NCBI RefSeq assembly: GCF_001619585.1
Contig: NZ_LQNT01000014.1
Coordinates: 1-49,987, forward strand
Source: Bhargavaea cecembensis
GTDB lineage: Bacteria; Bacillota; Bacilli; Bacillales_A; Planococcaceae
Length of the DNA stretch: 49,987 nt
Direction: 5' to 3'
In this document: positions 27,689-37,679 of the stretch, piece by piece
Layout of the letters: each line of letters starts with the position of its first letter
Position numbering within the stretch: the stretch's first letter is position 1
Notes under the pieces: model-generated
What the model saw: only the letters and a program-made list of their open reading frames with translations
What the model was told of the DNA's origin: nothing
Databases searched by the model: none
Made by a program: the position numbers and the translations under genes

Positions 27689-28648
27689 TCAGTTGAACAG
27701 GGTGCTGACAGATTTGTTTTCGAAGACCCGGACGATGGCGTCGGCGAGGAGCGGCGCGACGGACAGTTCCTTGATCTTCTCCGATTGGCGATCTTCCGGC
27801 AGGTTGATCGAGTTCGTGATCACCAGTTCTTTGATCTTCGAGTTGTCGATGCGCTCGATGGCAGGACCGGACAGAACCGGGTGCGTGCAGCATGCATACA
27901 CTTCGGTTGCGCCGTTTTCCACAAGGGCATTTGCCGCAATCGTGATTGTGCCGGCAGTGTCGATGATGTCATCGATCAGAATCGCCTTCTTGCCTTCGAC
28001 GTTCCCGACGATGTTCATCACTTCCGCGACATTCGGGCGCGGACGGCGCTTGTCGATGATCGCAATCGGCGCTTTCAGGCGGTCCGCCATCTTGCGGGCA
28101 CGAGTCACACCGCCATGGTCAGGCGATACTATGACAAGTTCTTCGCTCGGGATGTTCTTCTCCTTGAAATAGTCGGAGAGGATCGGAACCGCGACCAGGT
28201 GATCAATCAGGATATCGAAGAAGCCCTGAATCTGCGGTGCGTGCAGGTCAAGCGCGATGACGCGGTTTGCGCCGGCCGTCTCCAGCAGGTTAGCCACCAG
28301 CTTCGCAGTGATCGGCTCACGGGCGCGGGCTTTGCGGTCCTGGCGCGCATAGCCATAATACGGCATGACAACGTTGATCGTGCGGGCGGATGCACGCTTG
28401 ACCGCGTCGACCATGATGAGCAGTTCCATGAGATTTTCGTTGACCGGAGCCGACGTCGACTGGATGATAAAGACGTCGCAGCCTCGGATGCTCTCTTCAA
28501 TGTTGATCTGTACCTCGCCGTCGCTGAAGCGGTTTACCGAGCATGCGCCAAGCGGGACGCCGATTTCATCGGCAACTTCCTTGGCCAGGGGCTCGTTTGA
28601 ATTCAGGGAGAAAATCTTCAGTTTATGGTCGGGATAATGGTTCGTCAT
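27689..28648 (-). CDS. prs: ribose-phosphate pyrophosphokinase (PRPP synthetase)
   Basis: Prs makes PRPP from ribose 5-phosphate and ATP for nucleotide, histidine and tryptophan synthesis. The 319-residue product has the class I signatures: [12 protein letters not shown] near residue 42, the flexible catalytic region around [17 protein letters not shown], the PRPP-binding [19 protein letters not shown], and the ribose-5-phosphate loop [12 protein letters not shown]. The ATG overlaps the glmU stop by 4 bases, so glmU-prs is one coupled operon that ends at the terminator before the ctc promoter. Confidence 0.97.
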   Translation of the reverse strand: MTNHYPDHKLKIFSLNSNEPLAKEVADEIGVPLGACSVNRFSDGEVQINIEESIRGCDVFIIQSTSAPVNENLMELLIMVDAVKRASARTINVVMPYYGYARQDRKARAREPITAKLVANLLETAGANRVIALDLHAPQIQGFFDILIDHLVAVPILSDYFKEKNIPSEELVIVSPDHGGVTRARKMADRLKAPIAIIDKRRPRPNVAEVMNIVGNVEGKKAILIDDIIDTAGTITIAANALVENGATEVYACCTHPVLSGPAIERIDNSKIKELVITNSINLPEDRQSEKIKELSVAPLLADAIVRVFENKSVSTLFN

Positions 28649-30039
28649 TTTTTGGATTGCTCCTCCGATCGCTTTGTGTTCAATTTTTCAATATAACCTT
28701 CCTTATTCTCCTGCCTGGAGCGCGCGATTGCAAGGGCATTTTCAGGAACATTTTTTGTCACTGTCGATCCGGCGGCGACATAAGCGCCTTTTCCGACGGT
28801 GACCGGTGCGATCAGGTTGGAGTTGCATCCGACAAATGCATCGTCTTCGACGGTCGTGCGGAACTTGTTGACCCCGTCGTAATTGACGGTGATCGTGCCG
28901 CAGCCCATGTTGACGCGCTCGCCGAGATCCGTATCCCCGATGTAGCTGAGGTGGGAGACCTTGCTGCCTTCTCCGAGATTCGACTTTTTCACTTCGACGA
29001 AGTTGCCGATCTTCACGCTGTTGCCGAGGTCGGATTCCGGACGGATATGGGCGAATGGCCCGACCGCCGTATCTTCTCCGATCTTGCTCGACATCACGAC
29101 GGACTGGCGGATTGTCGCCCGGTCGCCGATGACGCTGTCCTTGATCTGGCTGCCCGGTCCGATCAGGCAGTCTTCTCCGATTTTCGTGCGTCCTTCGATG
29201 ACCGTGCCGGGCATGAGGACGGTGTCGCGGCCGATTTCGGCATCCGCGCTGATGTAGGTGTTTGCAGGGTCCTGAATCGTGACGCCGCCCCGCATGTGCT
29301 TCTCGGCGATCCGGCGGCGCATGACCCGCTCCGCTTCCGCGAGCACGACACGGTCGTTGACGCCGAGTGTCTCTTCAAAGTCATCCGTCGCATAGGCAGC
29401 GATCATTTCGCCTTCCGACAGGAGGATGCCGAAGACATCCGGCAGATAATATTCGCCCTGTGCATTGTCGTTGCCGACTTTTTGGAGCGTTTCAAACAGG
29501 GATTTATTGTCGAAGCAGTAGGTGCCGGTATTGATCTCTCTGACTTGCTGTTCTTCCGGTGTCGCGTCCTTCTGCTCGACGCTGCGCAGGAAGTTTCCGT
29601 TCTCGTCACGGATGATCCTGCCGTAGCCCGTCGGGTCATCCGCGAAAGCCGTGAGGATCGTGGCTTTTGCTTTTGTTTCATTATGGTGGTCGATCAGTGC
29701 CTTCATCGTCTCCGGCGTGATCAGCGGCGTGTCTCCGCACACGACGATGGTCGTGCCGTCCAGACTGCCCAGGTTCTGTTCCGCCTGAAGAACGGCATGG
29801 CCGGTTCCCAGCTGCTCTTCCTGCAGGACAAACTCGCTGCGTCCGCCGACTTCTTCCTCGACCTTCTCCGCACCGAATCCGACGATCGTGACGACGCGGT
29901 CTGCGCCGACTCCCCGGACATTGTCGACAACATGGCTGACCATCGGCTTACCGCATACCGGGTGGAGCACTTTATAGAGCTTCGATTTCATGCGTGTTCC
30001 CTGGCCGGCTGCCAGGATTACGGCATATGTATTCGTCAT
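28645..30039 (-). CDS. glmU: bifunctional N-acetylglucosamine-1-phosphate uridyltransferase / glucosamine-1-phosphate acetyltransferase
   Basis: GlmU catalyses the last two steps to UDP-GlcNAc for wall and lipid-linked precursors. The 464-residue product has the Rossmann-like uridyltransferase domain with [11 protein letters not shown] (9-19) and VCGDTPLI. A left-handed parallel beta-helix acetyltransferase domain with regular hexad repeats follows (about 250-455). AGGGGAA lies upstream of the ATG. It is coupled to prs. In B. subtilis spoVG is directly upstream; here a penicillin-binding protein gene and its terminator separate them. Confidence 0.97.
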   Translation of the reverse strand: MTNTYAVILAAGQGTRMKSKLYKVLHPVCGKPMVSHVVDNVRGVGADRVVTIVGFGAEKVEEEVGGRSEFVLQEEQLGTGHAVLQAEQNLGSLDGTTIVVCGDTPLITPETMKALIDHHNETKAKATILTAFADDPTGYGRIIRDENGNFLRSVEQKDATPEEQQVREINTGTYCFDNKSLFETLQKVGNDNAQGEYYLPDVFGILLSEGEMIAAYATDDFEETLGVNDRVVLAEAERVMRRRIAEKHMRGGVTIQDPANTYISADAEIGRDTVLMPGTVIEGRTKIGEDCLIGPGSQIKDSVIGDRATIRQSVVMSSKIGEDTAVGPFAHIRPESDLGNSVKIGNFVEVKKSNLGEGSKVSHLSYIGDTDLGERVNMGCGTITVNYDGVNKFRTTVEDDAFVGCNSNLIAPVTVGKGAYVAAGSTVTKNVPENALAIARSRQENKEGYIEKLNTKRSEEQSKK

Positions 30040-30079
30040 CAGGCAGTTCCCCTAACTTTTTTACTTGGATTTCCCTCTA

Positions 30080-30108
30080 ACGATAGACGAAATCGACCCA
30101 TTTTTCAA
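30080..30108 (-). promoter_or_regulatory. candidate glmU-prs promoter (sigma-A)
   Basis: The minus strand reads TTGAAA (30103-30108), a 17-bp spacer and TATCGT (30080-30085), about 40 bases before glmU and after the terminator of the preceding gene. The -10 is imperfect. Confidence 0.55.
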
Positions 30109-30221
30109 CAATTTAGAGAGTACAAGCTTGACATCCGGAGCACCGGGCGTTCCTGATCCCGCTGCCGGATGGGCCCCCTGCGATTGTATGCGCGGGCTTA
30201 TGTTGAAAGAGTCACCAATTT

Positions 30222-30254
30222 AAAAGCAGCCGCTGCCCGGGCGGGAGCGGCTGC
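30222..30254 (-). terminator. terminator after the penicillin-binding protein gene
   Basis: GCAGCCGCT (30226-30234) and AGCGGCTGC (30246-30254) pair, with an inner CCCG-type stem. Four T residues follow on the minus strand. Confidence 0.85.
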
Positions 30255-30264
30255 ATCGATCAGT

Positions 30265-32283
30265 TTACCTTCCTGACGCATAGCGATGGACCTCCGCAGA
30301 CATGGCCGCAACATAGTCGCTGCCGCCATTGTCCTCGATGTTTTCCACCATCATTGCCAGGATGAAGGATGGATCTTCGGCAGGGTAGGAAACGAAGTAG
30401 CCATTTTCCTTGCCCCGGTCCTCTCCGGCCGCCTTCAGTTCGGCTGTACCGGTCTTGCCCGCAATCGGTACGTCCGTGAGATTGGCGGATTGGGCGAAGC
30501 CATCCAGCACGACATTGCGGAGCGTGGAGCGTAGCGTTTCCGCCTGTGCCGGGTCGATCATTTCCTCTTTCCATACTTGCCCGTCTTCCTCGTCGAACAG
30601 CAAGGTTGGCTTATACATCGTACCGCCTGTCAAAATCGGCTCATACATGGATGCGAGGTGCAGGATGTTCGTCAGCATCTGCCCCTGGCCGAATGACGTA
30701 TCGGCCAGCTGGCCTTCCGAACCGATCGTGCCGTCATTGGAGATCTGGGAAGCCTTCAGTTCCATCGCCTCGAGGGGGATCGGCTCGCCGAAGCCGAACT
30801 GCTTCAGCCCCTCTATTAAGGTGTCCTTCCCCATCGCGAGCGCCTGCTGAGCGAAATAGATGTTATCCGAGTAAATCATCGCCCGGTTCAGGTCAATCGG
30901 GTTCGGTGCTTCAGGATGCACGCGCGACACCCGGTAGGCGCCCCATGAAGAATCTTTTTGCCACGTCTTCCCCTTAATCGTGAGCCCTTCCGCCGGATCA
31001 AGTGTACCTGCCTCCATGCCGATGGCCGCGGTGATCGGCTTTATAGTCGAACCCGGCGCATAACTCTGGGCAAAGCGGTTAAACAGCGGCGTCTTTTCAT
31101 CTTCCTCGAGCTCGCGATACCTGTCGCCGCTTATTCCGGTGATAAACTCGTTCGGATCATAGGCCGGGGAGCTTACGAGCGTGAGCACTTCGCCTGTTTC
31201 GGGGTCAACGGAGGCGGCCGTTCCGGGCTCTTCCTTCATCGAATCGTAGGTCACTTTCTGCAGTTCGGCGTCGATGGTCAGCTTGACCGTTTCCCCGTCT
31301 TCCGGTGCGCGCTCGGCGACGGTCACCGGTTCCATCCCTTCCTGCGCTTTCCTGATGATGATCTTCATGCCGTCCTGGCCGCGGAGCCGGTCCTCAAGCA
31401 GGCTCTCCAGGCCGCGCCGGCCGATCTGGTCGGTCTCCGAGTAGCCCTTGTCCTCCAGCTTTTCCAGCTGTTCGGCAGAAATTGCTCCGATATATCCGGT
31501 CAGATGAGCCAGTGCCGGACCATAAGGATACTCCCGCATTCCGACTTCCCGTGCTGCGATTCCGGGAATTTCAAGCAGCTGCTCCAGCCGGGCGGCATCG
31601 TTTTTGGGTGTATTTCCTACCGGTACAAAAAGATCCGGCTTGACCCATGCCGCATTCAGGCTGGTGTCGATCGCCTCCGGCGTTGTACCGAGCAGCTCAG
31701 CGATGTCCGGCTTTCTTTCTTCATCCAGTTTCTCGGGAACGATGCCCACCTGGTAGCCGGTCCCGTTTTTCGCGATCGGGATACCCGCCCTGTCGACAAT
31801 TTCTCCCCGCTTTGCTTCGGTGCGAGAAAGGCCGATCTCATCACCCGGCTCCAGATCCGGGAAGATGTAGGAGGGATCCCAGTCGACAAACCAGGTTTTC
31901 TCCTTTTCCCGCTCCTCATGGCGGAGCCGGATCGGCTTGTCAAACTCGACCGGACCGGCAAGCGTCTCCATTTTCACCCCGATATTGAATTCGGCGGGCT
32001 GCTCCTTGTCCCACTCAGCATCCTCACCGGGCTTTTCATAAGTAACCTCCAAGTTGCTGATCCCGAGGTCGTCCTCCAGTTTCTCCTGGCGTATGACAAA
32101 GTCGTCTTCCGAAAAGTCGTCTTTTGTCTTCGCCGTCAGGTAACTTTCATACATCACCGCATAATCGCCTTTGTTCCAATGGCTGATATATTCCGCCAGC
32201 CGATCTTCGGGTGTCGGCTGATCACGGCATCCTGCCAGGAAGACAAGCAGAATGATGACGGTGCCGAGCAGTATCTTCTTCAT
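30265..32283 (-). CDS. pbpC: class B penicillin-binding lipoprotein, PBP3/PBP2a (MecA-like) architecture
   Basis: A 672-residue D,D-transpeptidase that crosslinks peptidoglycan outside the membrane. It has a lipoprotein signal with lipobox LAGC (Cys19), an NTF2-like MecA N-terminal domain (about 25-140), and a PBP dimerisation domain (about 155-325). The transpeptidase domain carries all motifs: STIK (Ser412-Lys415), SDN (472-474) and KTGT (610-613). This is the domain order of B. subtilis PBP3 (pbpC) and staphylococcal PBP2a. GGGAGGG precedes the ATG. It lies between spoVG and glmU, where B. subtilis has no such gene. The symbol is by family resemblance; orthology to pbpC is probable, not proven. 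Confidence 0.88.
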   Translation of the reverse strand: MKKILLGTVIILLVFLAGCRDQPTPEDRLAEYISHWNKGDYAVMYESYLTAKTKDDFSEDDFVIRQEKLEDDLGISNLEVTYEKPGEDAEWDKEQPAEFNIGVKMETLAGPVEFDKPIRLRHEEREKEKTWFVDWDPSYIFPDLEPGDEIGLSRTEAKRGEIVDRAGIPIAKNGTGYQVGIVPEKLDEERKPDIAELLGTTPEAIDTSLNAAWVKPDLFVPVGNTPKNDAARLEQLLEIPGIAAREVGMREYPYGPALAHLTGYIGAISAEQLEKLEDKGYSETDQIGRRGLESLLEDRLRGQDGMKIIIRKAQEGMEPVTVAERAPEDGETVKLTIDAELQKVTYDSMKEEPGTAASVDPETGEVLTLVSSPAYDPNEFITGISGDRYRELEEDEKTPLFNRFAQSYAPGSTIKPITAAIGMEAGTLDPAEGLTIKGKTWQKDSSWGAYRVSRVHPEAPNPIDLNRAMIYSDNIYFAQQALAMGKDTLIEGLKQFGFGEPIPLEAMELKASQISNDGTIGSEGQLADTSFGQGQMLTNILHLASMYEPILTGGTMYKPTLLFDEEDGQVWKEEMIDPAQAETLRSTLRNVVLDGFAQSANLTDVPIAGKTGTAELKAAGEDRGKENGYFVSYPAEDPSFILAMMVENIEDNGGSDYVAAMSAEVHRYASGR

Positions 32284-32350
32284 GTTGACCCTCCCTCACG
32301 TCCTTCCAGTTTAACAAGAAATTGAAAAAGGGGACAGGCGGGGGAACATG

Positions 32351-32378
32351 AAAAAACCGTCACCGGTAACGGGGACGG
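32351..32378 (-). terminator. terminator after spoVG
   Basis: CCGTC (32357-32361) pairs with GACGG (32374-32378), with an inner CCG/CGG stem. Six T residues follow on the minus strand (32351-32356). Confidence 0.8.
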
Positions 32379-32392
32379 CTGGGCGGAGCCGG

Positions 32393-32677
32393 TTATGCGC
32401 CGGCGCCTTCGAGTGTCGGCTCTTCTTTTGTCAGGTGATAAGCACCCAGCACAGCATCCTGGATCATCTGTCGTGTATCAGAATTGATGGGGTGTGCCAC
32501 ATCGCGGAACTCGCCGTCCGGTGTCCGCTTGCTCGGCATGGCAACGAACAGGCCATCGTTGCCGTCGATGACCCGGATATCATGGACCACGAACGCCTCA
32601 TCAATCGTGATGGAAGCAATGGCACGCATCCGGCCATCTGTCTCTACCCTACGAAGTCTCACATCAGTTACTTCCAC
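32393..32677 (-). CDS. spoVG: SpoVG, RNA/DNA-binding regulator
   Basis: SpoVG is a small nucleic-acid-binding regulator that influences septation in sporulation and, in other Firmicutes, virulence and metabolism. The 94-residue product is nearly identical in its core to known SpoVG ([50 protein letters not shown]). The start is taken as GTG at 32677, since the protein should begin at the EVTDV segment and AAGGTGGTGAT lies just upstream. Fourteen earlier codons in frame are unsupported. A sigma-H-type promoter and A/T-rich upstream box fit control by sigma-H and AbrB. Confidence 0.95.
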   Translation of the reverse strand: MEVTDVRLRRVETDGRMRAIASITIDEAFVVHDIRVIDGNDGLFVAMPSKRTPDGEFRDVAHPINSDTRQMIQDAVLGAYHLTKEEPTLEGAGA

Positions 32678-32711
32678 ATTATCACCACCTTCAGCATCTT
32701 CTTGGTTGTCT

Positions 32712-32740
32712 ATATTCAATATAAATGGTAAATTCCCTTC
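32712..32740 (-). promoter_or_regulatory. sigma-H-type promoter of spoVG
   Basis: The minus strand reads GAAGGGAAT (32732-32740), an 11-bp spacer and ATTGAATAT (32712-32720). This fits the sigma-H consensus (RnAGGAwWW and RnnGAAT, 11-12 bp) with one mismatch. A/T-rich sequence lies directly upstream (about 32741-32775), resembling the AbrB-bound box of B. subtilis spoVG. Confidence 0.7.
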
Positions 32741-32821
32741 TTACAATACAAAATTTTTGAACTATTCAAAGTTAAGGATGTTCATGCAGTGTAATACGAA
32801 GAAGTTAAGGGTTTTTCGCAT

Positions 32822-32855
32822 AATAAAACGGCAACTCCGCATAGGGAGCTGCCGT
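32822..32855 (-). terminator. terminator after ridA
   Basis: ACGGCA plus CTCC (32828-32838) pairs with GGAG plus TGCCGT (32845-32855) across one mismatch. A T-rich tail follows on the minus strand. It lies upstream of the spoVG promoter and separates purR-ridA from spoVG. Confidence 0.85.
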
Positions 32856-32869
32856 AAACTTTGAAACTG

Positions 32870-33244
32870 TTACTTTGCGAGGGCGACCGCTTCGATTTCG
32901 ACGAGGACGTCTTTTGGAAGGCGGGCAACTTCCACGCAGGAGCGTGCCGGCTTGTGGTCGCCGAAGTAGGATGCATAGATTTCGTTGATTGTGCCAAAAT
33001 CATTCATATCCTTGATGAATACGGTGGCCTTGATGACGCGGTCAAGCGAGGACCCGCCGGCTTCCAGCACGGCCGAGAGATTTTTGAACACCTGATGTGT
33101 CTGCTCTTCGACGCCGCCTTCTACGAGGCTGCCTTCCGGTGTGAGCGGGATCTGTCCGGATGTGTAGACGATGCCCCCGGTCACGATTCCCTGCGAGTAA
33201 GGGCCGATTGCCGCCGGCGCCTTGTCTGTCTGGATCAAGTTCAT
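32870..33244 (-). CDS. ridA: RidA family enamine/imine deaminase (YabJ)
   Basis: RidA hydrolyses reactive 2-aminoacrylate-type imines made by PLP enzymes. The B. subtilis homologue YabJ is also linked to PurR function. The 124-residue product has the family signatures [11 protein letters not shown] near the N-terminus, VYTSGQIPL, and a C-terminal segment around the active-site arginine ([14 protein letters not shown]). The start at 33244 lies 1 base past the purR stop with GGTGG upstream; the frame extends 21 codons further inside purR without support. It forms a purR-ridA operon. Confidence 0.95.
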   Translation of the reverse strand: MNLIQTDKAPAAIGPYSQGIVTGGIVYTSGQIPLTPEGSLVEGGVEEQTHQVFKNLSAVLEAGGSSLDRVIKATVFIKDMNDFGTINEIYASYFGDHKPARSCVEVARLPKDVLVEIEAVALAK

Positions 33245-33245
33245 A

Positions 33246-34076
33246 TCAGTTTCCACCTTCCCTGAAATAGTTGCCTTCCACCAGTTCAATCGTGCGTTCT
33301 TTTTCATTGACCTCGAGCAGTCTCACAAGAGACACATAGTCTTCCACGAGCCGCTCCTCCTGCACATCCTCCGACTCGACCAGGACGGCAACGCCCGCCG
33401 GCTCACAGTCAAATTCGGCAAGGAGATTCTTCATGCCGTTCATCGTGCCGCCGACTTTCATGAAATCATCGGTGAGAAGCACTCGCTGGCCGCTCTGCAT
33501 GCTGCGTTTGGAAAGGACCATCGTCTGGATACGGCGGCTGGAGCCGGAAACATAATTGATGCTGACCGTCGAACCCTCTGTCACTTTGCTGTCACGCCGC
33601 ACGACGACGACGGGAACATTCAGGTGACGGGCGATCGCATGGGCGATCGGGATGCCCTTCGTCGCGACAGTCATGATGGCATCAATCTCTGAATCCTTGT
33701 AGCGGGCAGCGAACAGCCGGCCGATCCGGTCCATGAGCCCGGGATTGCCGAGCAGATCCGTCATAAACAGGTACCCGCCCGGAAGCAGCCGGCCGGGATC
33801 GCTGAGCGCGTCCATGAAATCACCGATGATTTCCTGCGCCTCTTCCCTGCCGGCATCCGGTATGTACTTCACACCGCCCGCCGCGCCGGGCACGGTAATG
33901 AGCCGGCCGGTTCCCCGCTCCTCGAACGTCCCCTTGACGATGGCAAGGTCCTCACTGATCGATGACTTGGCCGCGTCGTATGCGGAGGAAAAATGTGTGA
34001 GCGGAATGAGCGTATGCGGATGGGCAAGCAAATATTGGGTCATGTCGACGAGCCGTTCACTGCGCTTCCATTTCAA
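33246..34076 (-). CDS. purR: purine operon repressor PurR
   Basis: PurR represses purine genes and is released by PRPP. The 276-residue product has an N-terminal winged-helix DNA-binding domain (about 1-73, [13 protein letters not shown]...[11 protein letters not shown]). A phosphoribosyltransferase-like effector domain follows, with the PRPP loop [13 protein letters not shown]. The best start is TTG at 34076, which aligns with the B. subtilis start and has GAGGTGG about 6 bases upstream. A GTG three codons earlier overlaps that ribosome site. PurBox-like sequences lie in the gap to ispE, suggesting autoregulation. Confidence 0.94.
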   Translation of the reverse strand: MKWKRSERLVDMTQYLLAHPHTLIPLTHFSSAYDAAKSSISEDLAIVKGTFEERGTGRLITVPGAAGGVKYIPDAGREEAQEIIGDFMDALSDPGRLLPGGYLFMTDLLGNPGLMDRIGRLFAARYKDSEIDAIMTVATKGIPIAHAIARHLNVPVVVVRRDSKVTEGSTVSINYVSGSSRRIQTMVLSKRSMQSGQRVLLTDDFMKVGGTMNGMKNLLAEFDCEPAGVAVLVESEDVQEERLVEDYVSLVRLLEVNEKERTIELVEGNYFREGGN

Positions 34077-34127
34077 AATGTCCACCTCTGAACCTATGTC
34101 TGAACCGGAACTGGCCGGCTTTTTACA

Positions 34128-34172
34128 GAATCCGAATAATTTACCTTCACATTAACACAAATATCCGGATTT
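34128..34172 (-). promoter_or_regulatory. PurBox-like pair upstream of purR
   Basis: On the minus strand AAATCCGGATATT (34160-34172) matches the PurBox AWWWCCGAACWWT at 11 of 13 bases. ATTATTCGGATTC (34128-34140) matches the inverted form at 11 of 13. The pair is inverted, 19 bp apart; known pairs have 16-17 bp, so this is a candidate only. No clear -35/-10 pair is visible nearby. Confidence 0.4.
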
Positions 34173-35043
34173 AATCAAGCCGGGCGCTGTTCCGCCCGCC
34201 AAGCATGCGGACAGCGTGCACTTCCGGACAAAAGCCGTTCAGACCATTGACGATTCGGGCTACACGCGTCTCCTGTGAAACGAGCCCGAAGACGGTCGGC
34301 CCGCTGCCGCTCATCAGTACCGCATCAGCGCCGAAACGCTCCATACCGTCCTTGAGCATGGCGACTTCCCGGTGCATCTCCATGGTCACAGGTTCGAGCA
34401 CATTGCCGAGGTTGCGGCAGACCCCTTCGTAATCTCTGTCCCTTAGTGCCGTCTCCATCGCTGAGATATCCGGATGGCGGGCGCGGGACAGGTCAAACTT
34501 CCCGTAGACGTCTGCTGTCGAGACACCGATATCCGGCTTCGCCAGGATGACCCAGCAATTCGGCGGTGCAGGCAGATGACGGATCCTTTCTCCGCGCCCT
34601 GTCGCAAAGGCCGTGCCGCCGTATACACAGAACGGGACATCCGAGCCGATCTCCGCCCCGATTTCCGCCAGTTCGTCCAGCGACAGGCCGAGTTTCCAGA
34701 ACCGGTTCAGCCCGCGGAGTGCCGCTGCAGCGTCACTGCTGCCGCCTGCAAGTCCGGCGGCGACCGGTATGCGCTTATCGAGCGTAAAGGTCACACCGTC
34801 CCCGATGCCCATACGTTTGCGGAGCAGTTCCGCTGCCTGGTAGACCAGGTTGCGCCGATCATCCGGCACATAGCGATCGGACGACTTAATGACAATCTTC
34901 CCGCCTCTGGCGCCTTCAATGGTCAGCCTGTCATACAGGTCGACCGTCGTCATAATCATTTCGACCTCGTGGTAGCCGTCCGGGCGCTTTCCCAGAACGT
35001 CGAGTGTCAGGTTAATCTTCGCCGGTGCTTTTTCATGGATCAT
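34171..35043 (-). CDS. ispE: 4-diphosphocytidyl-2-C-methyl-D-erythritol kinase
   Basis: IspE is the ATP-dependent fourth step of the non-mevalonate isoprenoid pathway. The 290-residue GHMP kinase has [11 protein letters not shown] (5-15), which includes the substrate-binding lysine, the ATP-binding glycine/serine loop [14 protein letters not shown] (93-106), and a C-terminal [14 protein letters not shown] lies 7 bases before the ATG. It sits alone between the sspF terminator and purR, as in B. subtilis. Confidence 0.96.
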   Translation of the reverse strand: MIHEKAPAKINLTLDVLGKRPDGYHEVEMIMTTVDLYDRLTIEGARGGKIVIKSSDRYVPDDRRNLVYQAAELLRKRMGIGDGVTFTLDKRIPVAAGLAGGSSDAAAALRGLNRFWKLGLSLDELAEIGAEIGSDVPFCVYGGTAFATGRGERIRHLPAPPNCWVILAKPDIGVSTADVYGKFDLSRARHPDISAMETALRDRDYEGVCRNLGNVLEPVTMEMHREVAMLKDGMERFGADAVLMSGSGPTVFGLVSQETRVARIVNGLNGFCPEVHAVRMLGGRNSARLD

Positions 35044-35073
35044 GAAGGCACCTCCCCAAAATTCAATGCCCCT

Positions 35074-35082
35074 ATTTTACCA
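35074..35082 (-). promoter_or_regulatory. extended -10 promoter candidate for ispE
   Basis: TGGTAAAAT on the minus strand is a TGn extended -10, about 30 bases before the ispE start and after the sspF terminator. The -35 region (TTTTCC) is poor, which an extended -10 can tolerate. Confidence 0.45.
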
Positions 35083-35098
35083 TAGGCAGCGACAATGG

Positions 35099-35126
35099 AA
35101 AAAGCAGACGGAAAAATTCCGTCTGC
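35099..35126 (-). terminator. terminator after sspF
   Basis: GCAGACGGAA (35104-35113) and TTCCGTCTGC (35117-35126) form a perfect 10-bp stem. A T-run follows on the minus strand (35099-35103). Confidence 0.92.
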
Positions 35127-35165
35127 CCGGTGTCAGCCGTTTGTGGATTTCGGGTTACAGAAGCG

Positions 35166-35345
35166 TTACTTTCGGCCTTCGCCCATGTTCCGCTCCGCCA
35201 TCTCAATTGCATGTTTCACCATGTTACCGGCGTCACGTGCCTTGATGCCTCCCCAACCTTCCTGCTGCACAACATCGTAAAATCCAAGTTCCTTCGCGAT
35301 CTCTTCCTTCAGACGCTGGGACATTACTCCGCCGTTTCTAGCCAT
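35166..35345 (-). CDS. sspF: small acid-soluble spore protein, alpha/beta type (SspF)
   Basis: SASPs coat spore DNA and protect it from damage; they are degraded at germination. The 59-residue product reads [20 protein letters not shown] at its start. It contains [14 protein letters not shown] and [15 protein letters not shown], matching B. subtilis SspF. The E-IA sequence around residues 15-17 suits the germination protease site. GGAGG lies 9 bases before the ATG. A CATACTA sequence (35378-35384, minus strand) fits a sigma-G -10, but no matching -35 is visible because the veg terminator occupies that region. Expression is presumably forespore-specific. Confidence 0.93.
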   Translation of the reverse strand: MARNGGVMSQRLKEEIAKELGFYDVVQQEGWGGIKARDAGNMVKHAIEMAERNMGEGRK

Positions 35346-35393
35346 TCGGTTTTTCCTCCTCGTTCGGCTGACACATCTAGTATGGCCCGAAAT

Positions 35394-35437
35394 AAAAAAA
35401 GAACCCGGACAAAACCTTCCAAAAGGTTTTGTCCGGG
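35394..35437 (-). terminator. terminator after veg
   Basis: CCCGGACAAAACCTT (35404-35418) pairs perfectly with AAGGTTTTGTCCGGG (35423-35437). Seven T residues follow on the minus strand. It is very strong and lies just past the veg stop. Confidence 0.95.
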
Positions 35438-35460
35438 CAAAAACGGGATAAATAATGGCA

Positions 35461-35727
35461 TTACTTCACGACAAAATCCATTTTCTCTGAGCCGTTGATA
35501 AATGTCAGTTCCACGGCCTCCGTCAAAAGGTCGGTATAACTGTAGGAGACCCGCTCGAACGAATGCTCCTCCTGGTCGAGCTCAATGACAAAGACGGCAT
35601 GATACGTTTCCCGAAGGACACCGGCACGCTCAATCGTCTTTTTCCGGCCGCCATTCGCCTTAAGTTGCAAACGCTGACCTAAATGAGAATCGAGCGCCTT
35701 CTTGATATCAGCTAATGTTTTTGGCAT
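35461..35727 (-). CDS. veg: Veg protein
   Basis: Veg is a small, abundant vegetative protein, reported in B. subtilis to stimulate biofilm gene expression by opposing SinR. The 88-residue product matches the family: it starts [16 protein letters not shown], continues LKANGGRKK and [18 protein letters not shown], and has the [14 protein letters not shown] end. GAGGTG precedes the ATG. Two tandem near-consensus promoters in front and a very strong terminator behind fit a short, highly expressed monocistronic gene. The biochemical activity is unknown. Confidence 0.94.
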   Translation of the reverse strand: MPKTLADIKKALDSHLGQRLQLKANGGRKKTIERAGVLRETYHAVFVIELDQEEHSFERVSYSYTDLLTEAVELTFINGSEKMDFVVK

Positions 35728-35752
35728 TATCGCTTACACCTCACTGTATGTA

Positions 35753-35781
35753 AGGATAACACATTTCAAAGTTTCTGTCAA
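35753..35781 (-). promoter_or_regulatory. veg promoter, downstream of a tandem pair (sigma-A)
   Basis: The minus strand has TTGACA (35776-35781), a 17-bp spacer and TATCCT (35753-35758). It lies about 25 bases before the veg start. Confidence 0.75.
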
Positions 35782-35792
35782 TTAAATTTAAA

Positions 35793-35821
35793 ATTTTATC
35801 AATGCGCTCTTCGTATGTCAA
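35793..35821 (-). promoter_or_regulatory. veg promoter, upstream of a tandem pair (sigma-A)
   Basis: The minus strand has TTGACA (35816-35821), a 17-bp spacer and TAAAAT (35793-35798). A/T-rich flanking sequence may add strength. The two promoters are 40 bp apart. Confidence 0.8.
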
Positions 35822-35875
35822 TGTTTTTTCGTCTTCATTTTCCACTTTTATTGGATTTGAAATTTTTTTGTAACA

Positions 35876-37343
<1,468 letters not shown>

Positions 37344-37634
37344 TTCCTCCAATTTTACCGGCATGCGGCCTGAATGTACAGAAAGCCGGCGCGGTGAGGC
37401 ATCTATAAGGGTTCCCCATGGCCCTGCTAACATAAGCACTGACAATCGTTCCAGTTCGCTTGCTGATCATCCCCTACGGCCTTCCCTTAACTCTTCATCA
37501 GCCTTTGTCACCCTTCAGTGAATCTAATGTCACCCTGAACCAGGATGAATCACCCATGGAGAACGATGGCTTCGTACTGGCGGATACTCATACAATTCCG
37601 CAGCATGTGACAGTATGACTTTCCTTACTCTACC
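37344..37634. other. intergenic region between rnmV and yabE with short repeats
   Basis: About 290 bp with no supportable gene. On the plus strand GTCACCCT occurs at 37507 and 37529, and a related ATCACCCA at 37549, i.e. 22 and 20 bp apart. A weak sigma-A-like pair (TTAGCA and TATAGA, 17 bp apart, minus strand, near 37405-37435) might drive rnmV. Otherwise I see nothing. Confidence 0.3.
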
Positions 37635-37670
37635 CAAAAATGAAAGATCCGCGGCACCGGGCCGCGGATC
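37635..37670 (-). terminator. terminator after yabE
   Basis: GATCCGCGGC (37646-37655) and GCCGCGGATC (37661-37670) form a perfect 10-bp stem. An A-rich plus-strand flank (37635-37645) gives a T-rich tail on the minus strand. Confidence 0.85.
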
Positions 37671-37679
37671 CATTTATCC

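Noticed and set aside
28543-30156. Plus-strand open frame of 537 codons opposite glmU and prs
   Set aside because: Mirror frame of well-conserved genes. Composition is rich in Asp, Arg, Val and Phe, as expected from reverse reading of GC-rich codons.
35378-35384. Full sigma-G promoter for sspF
   Set aside because: Only the -10 CATACTA is seen. The -35 position falls in the T-run of the veg terminator without a match, so it is mentioned only under the gene.
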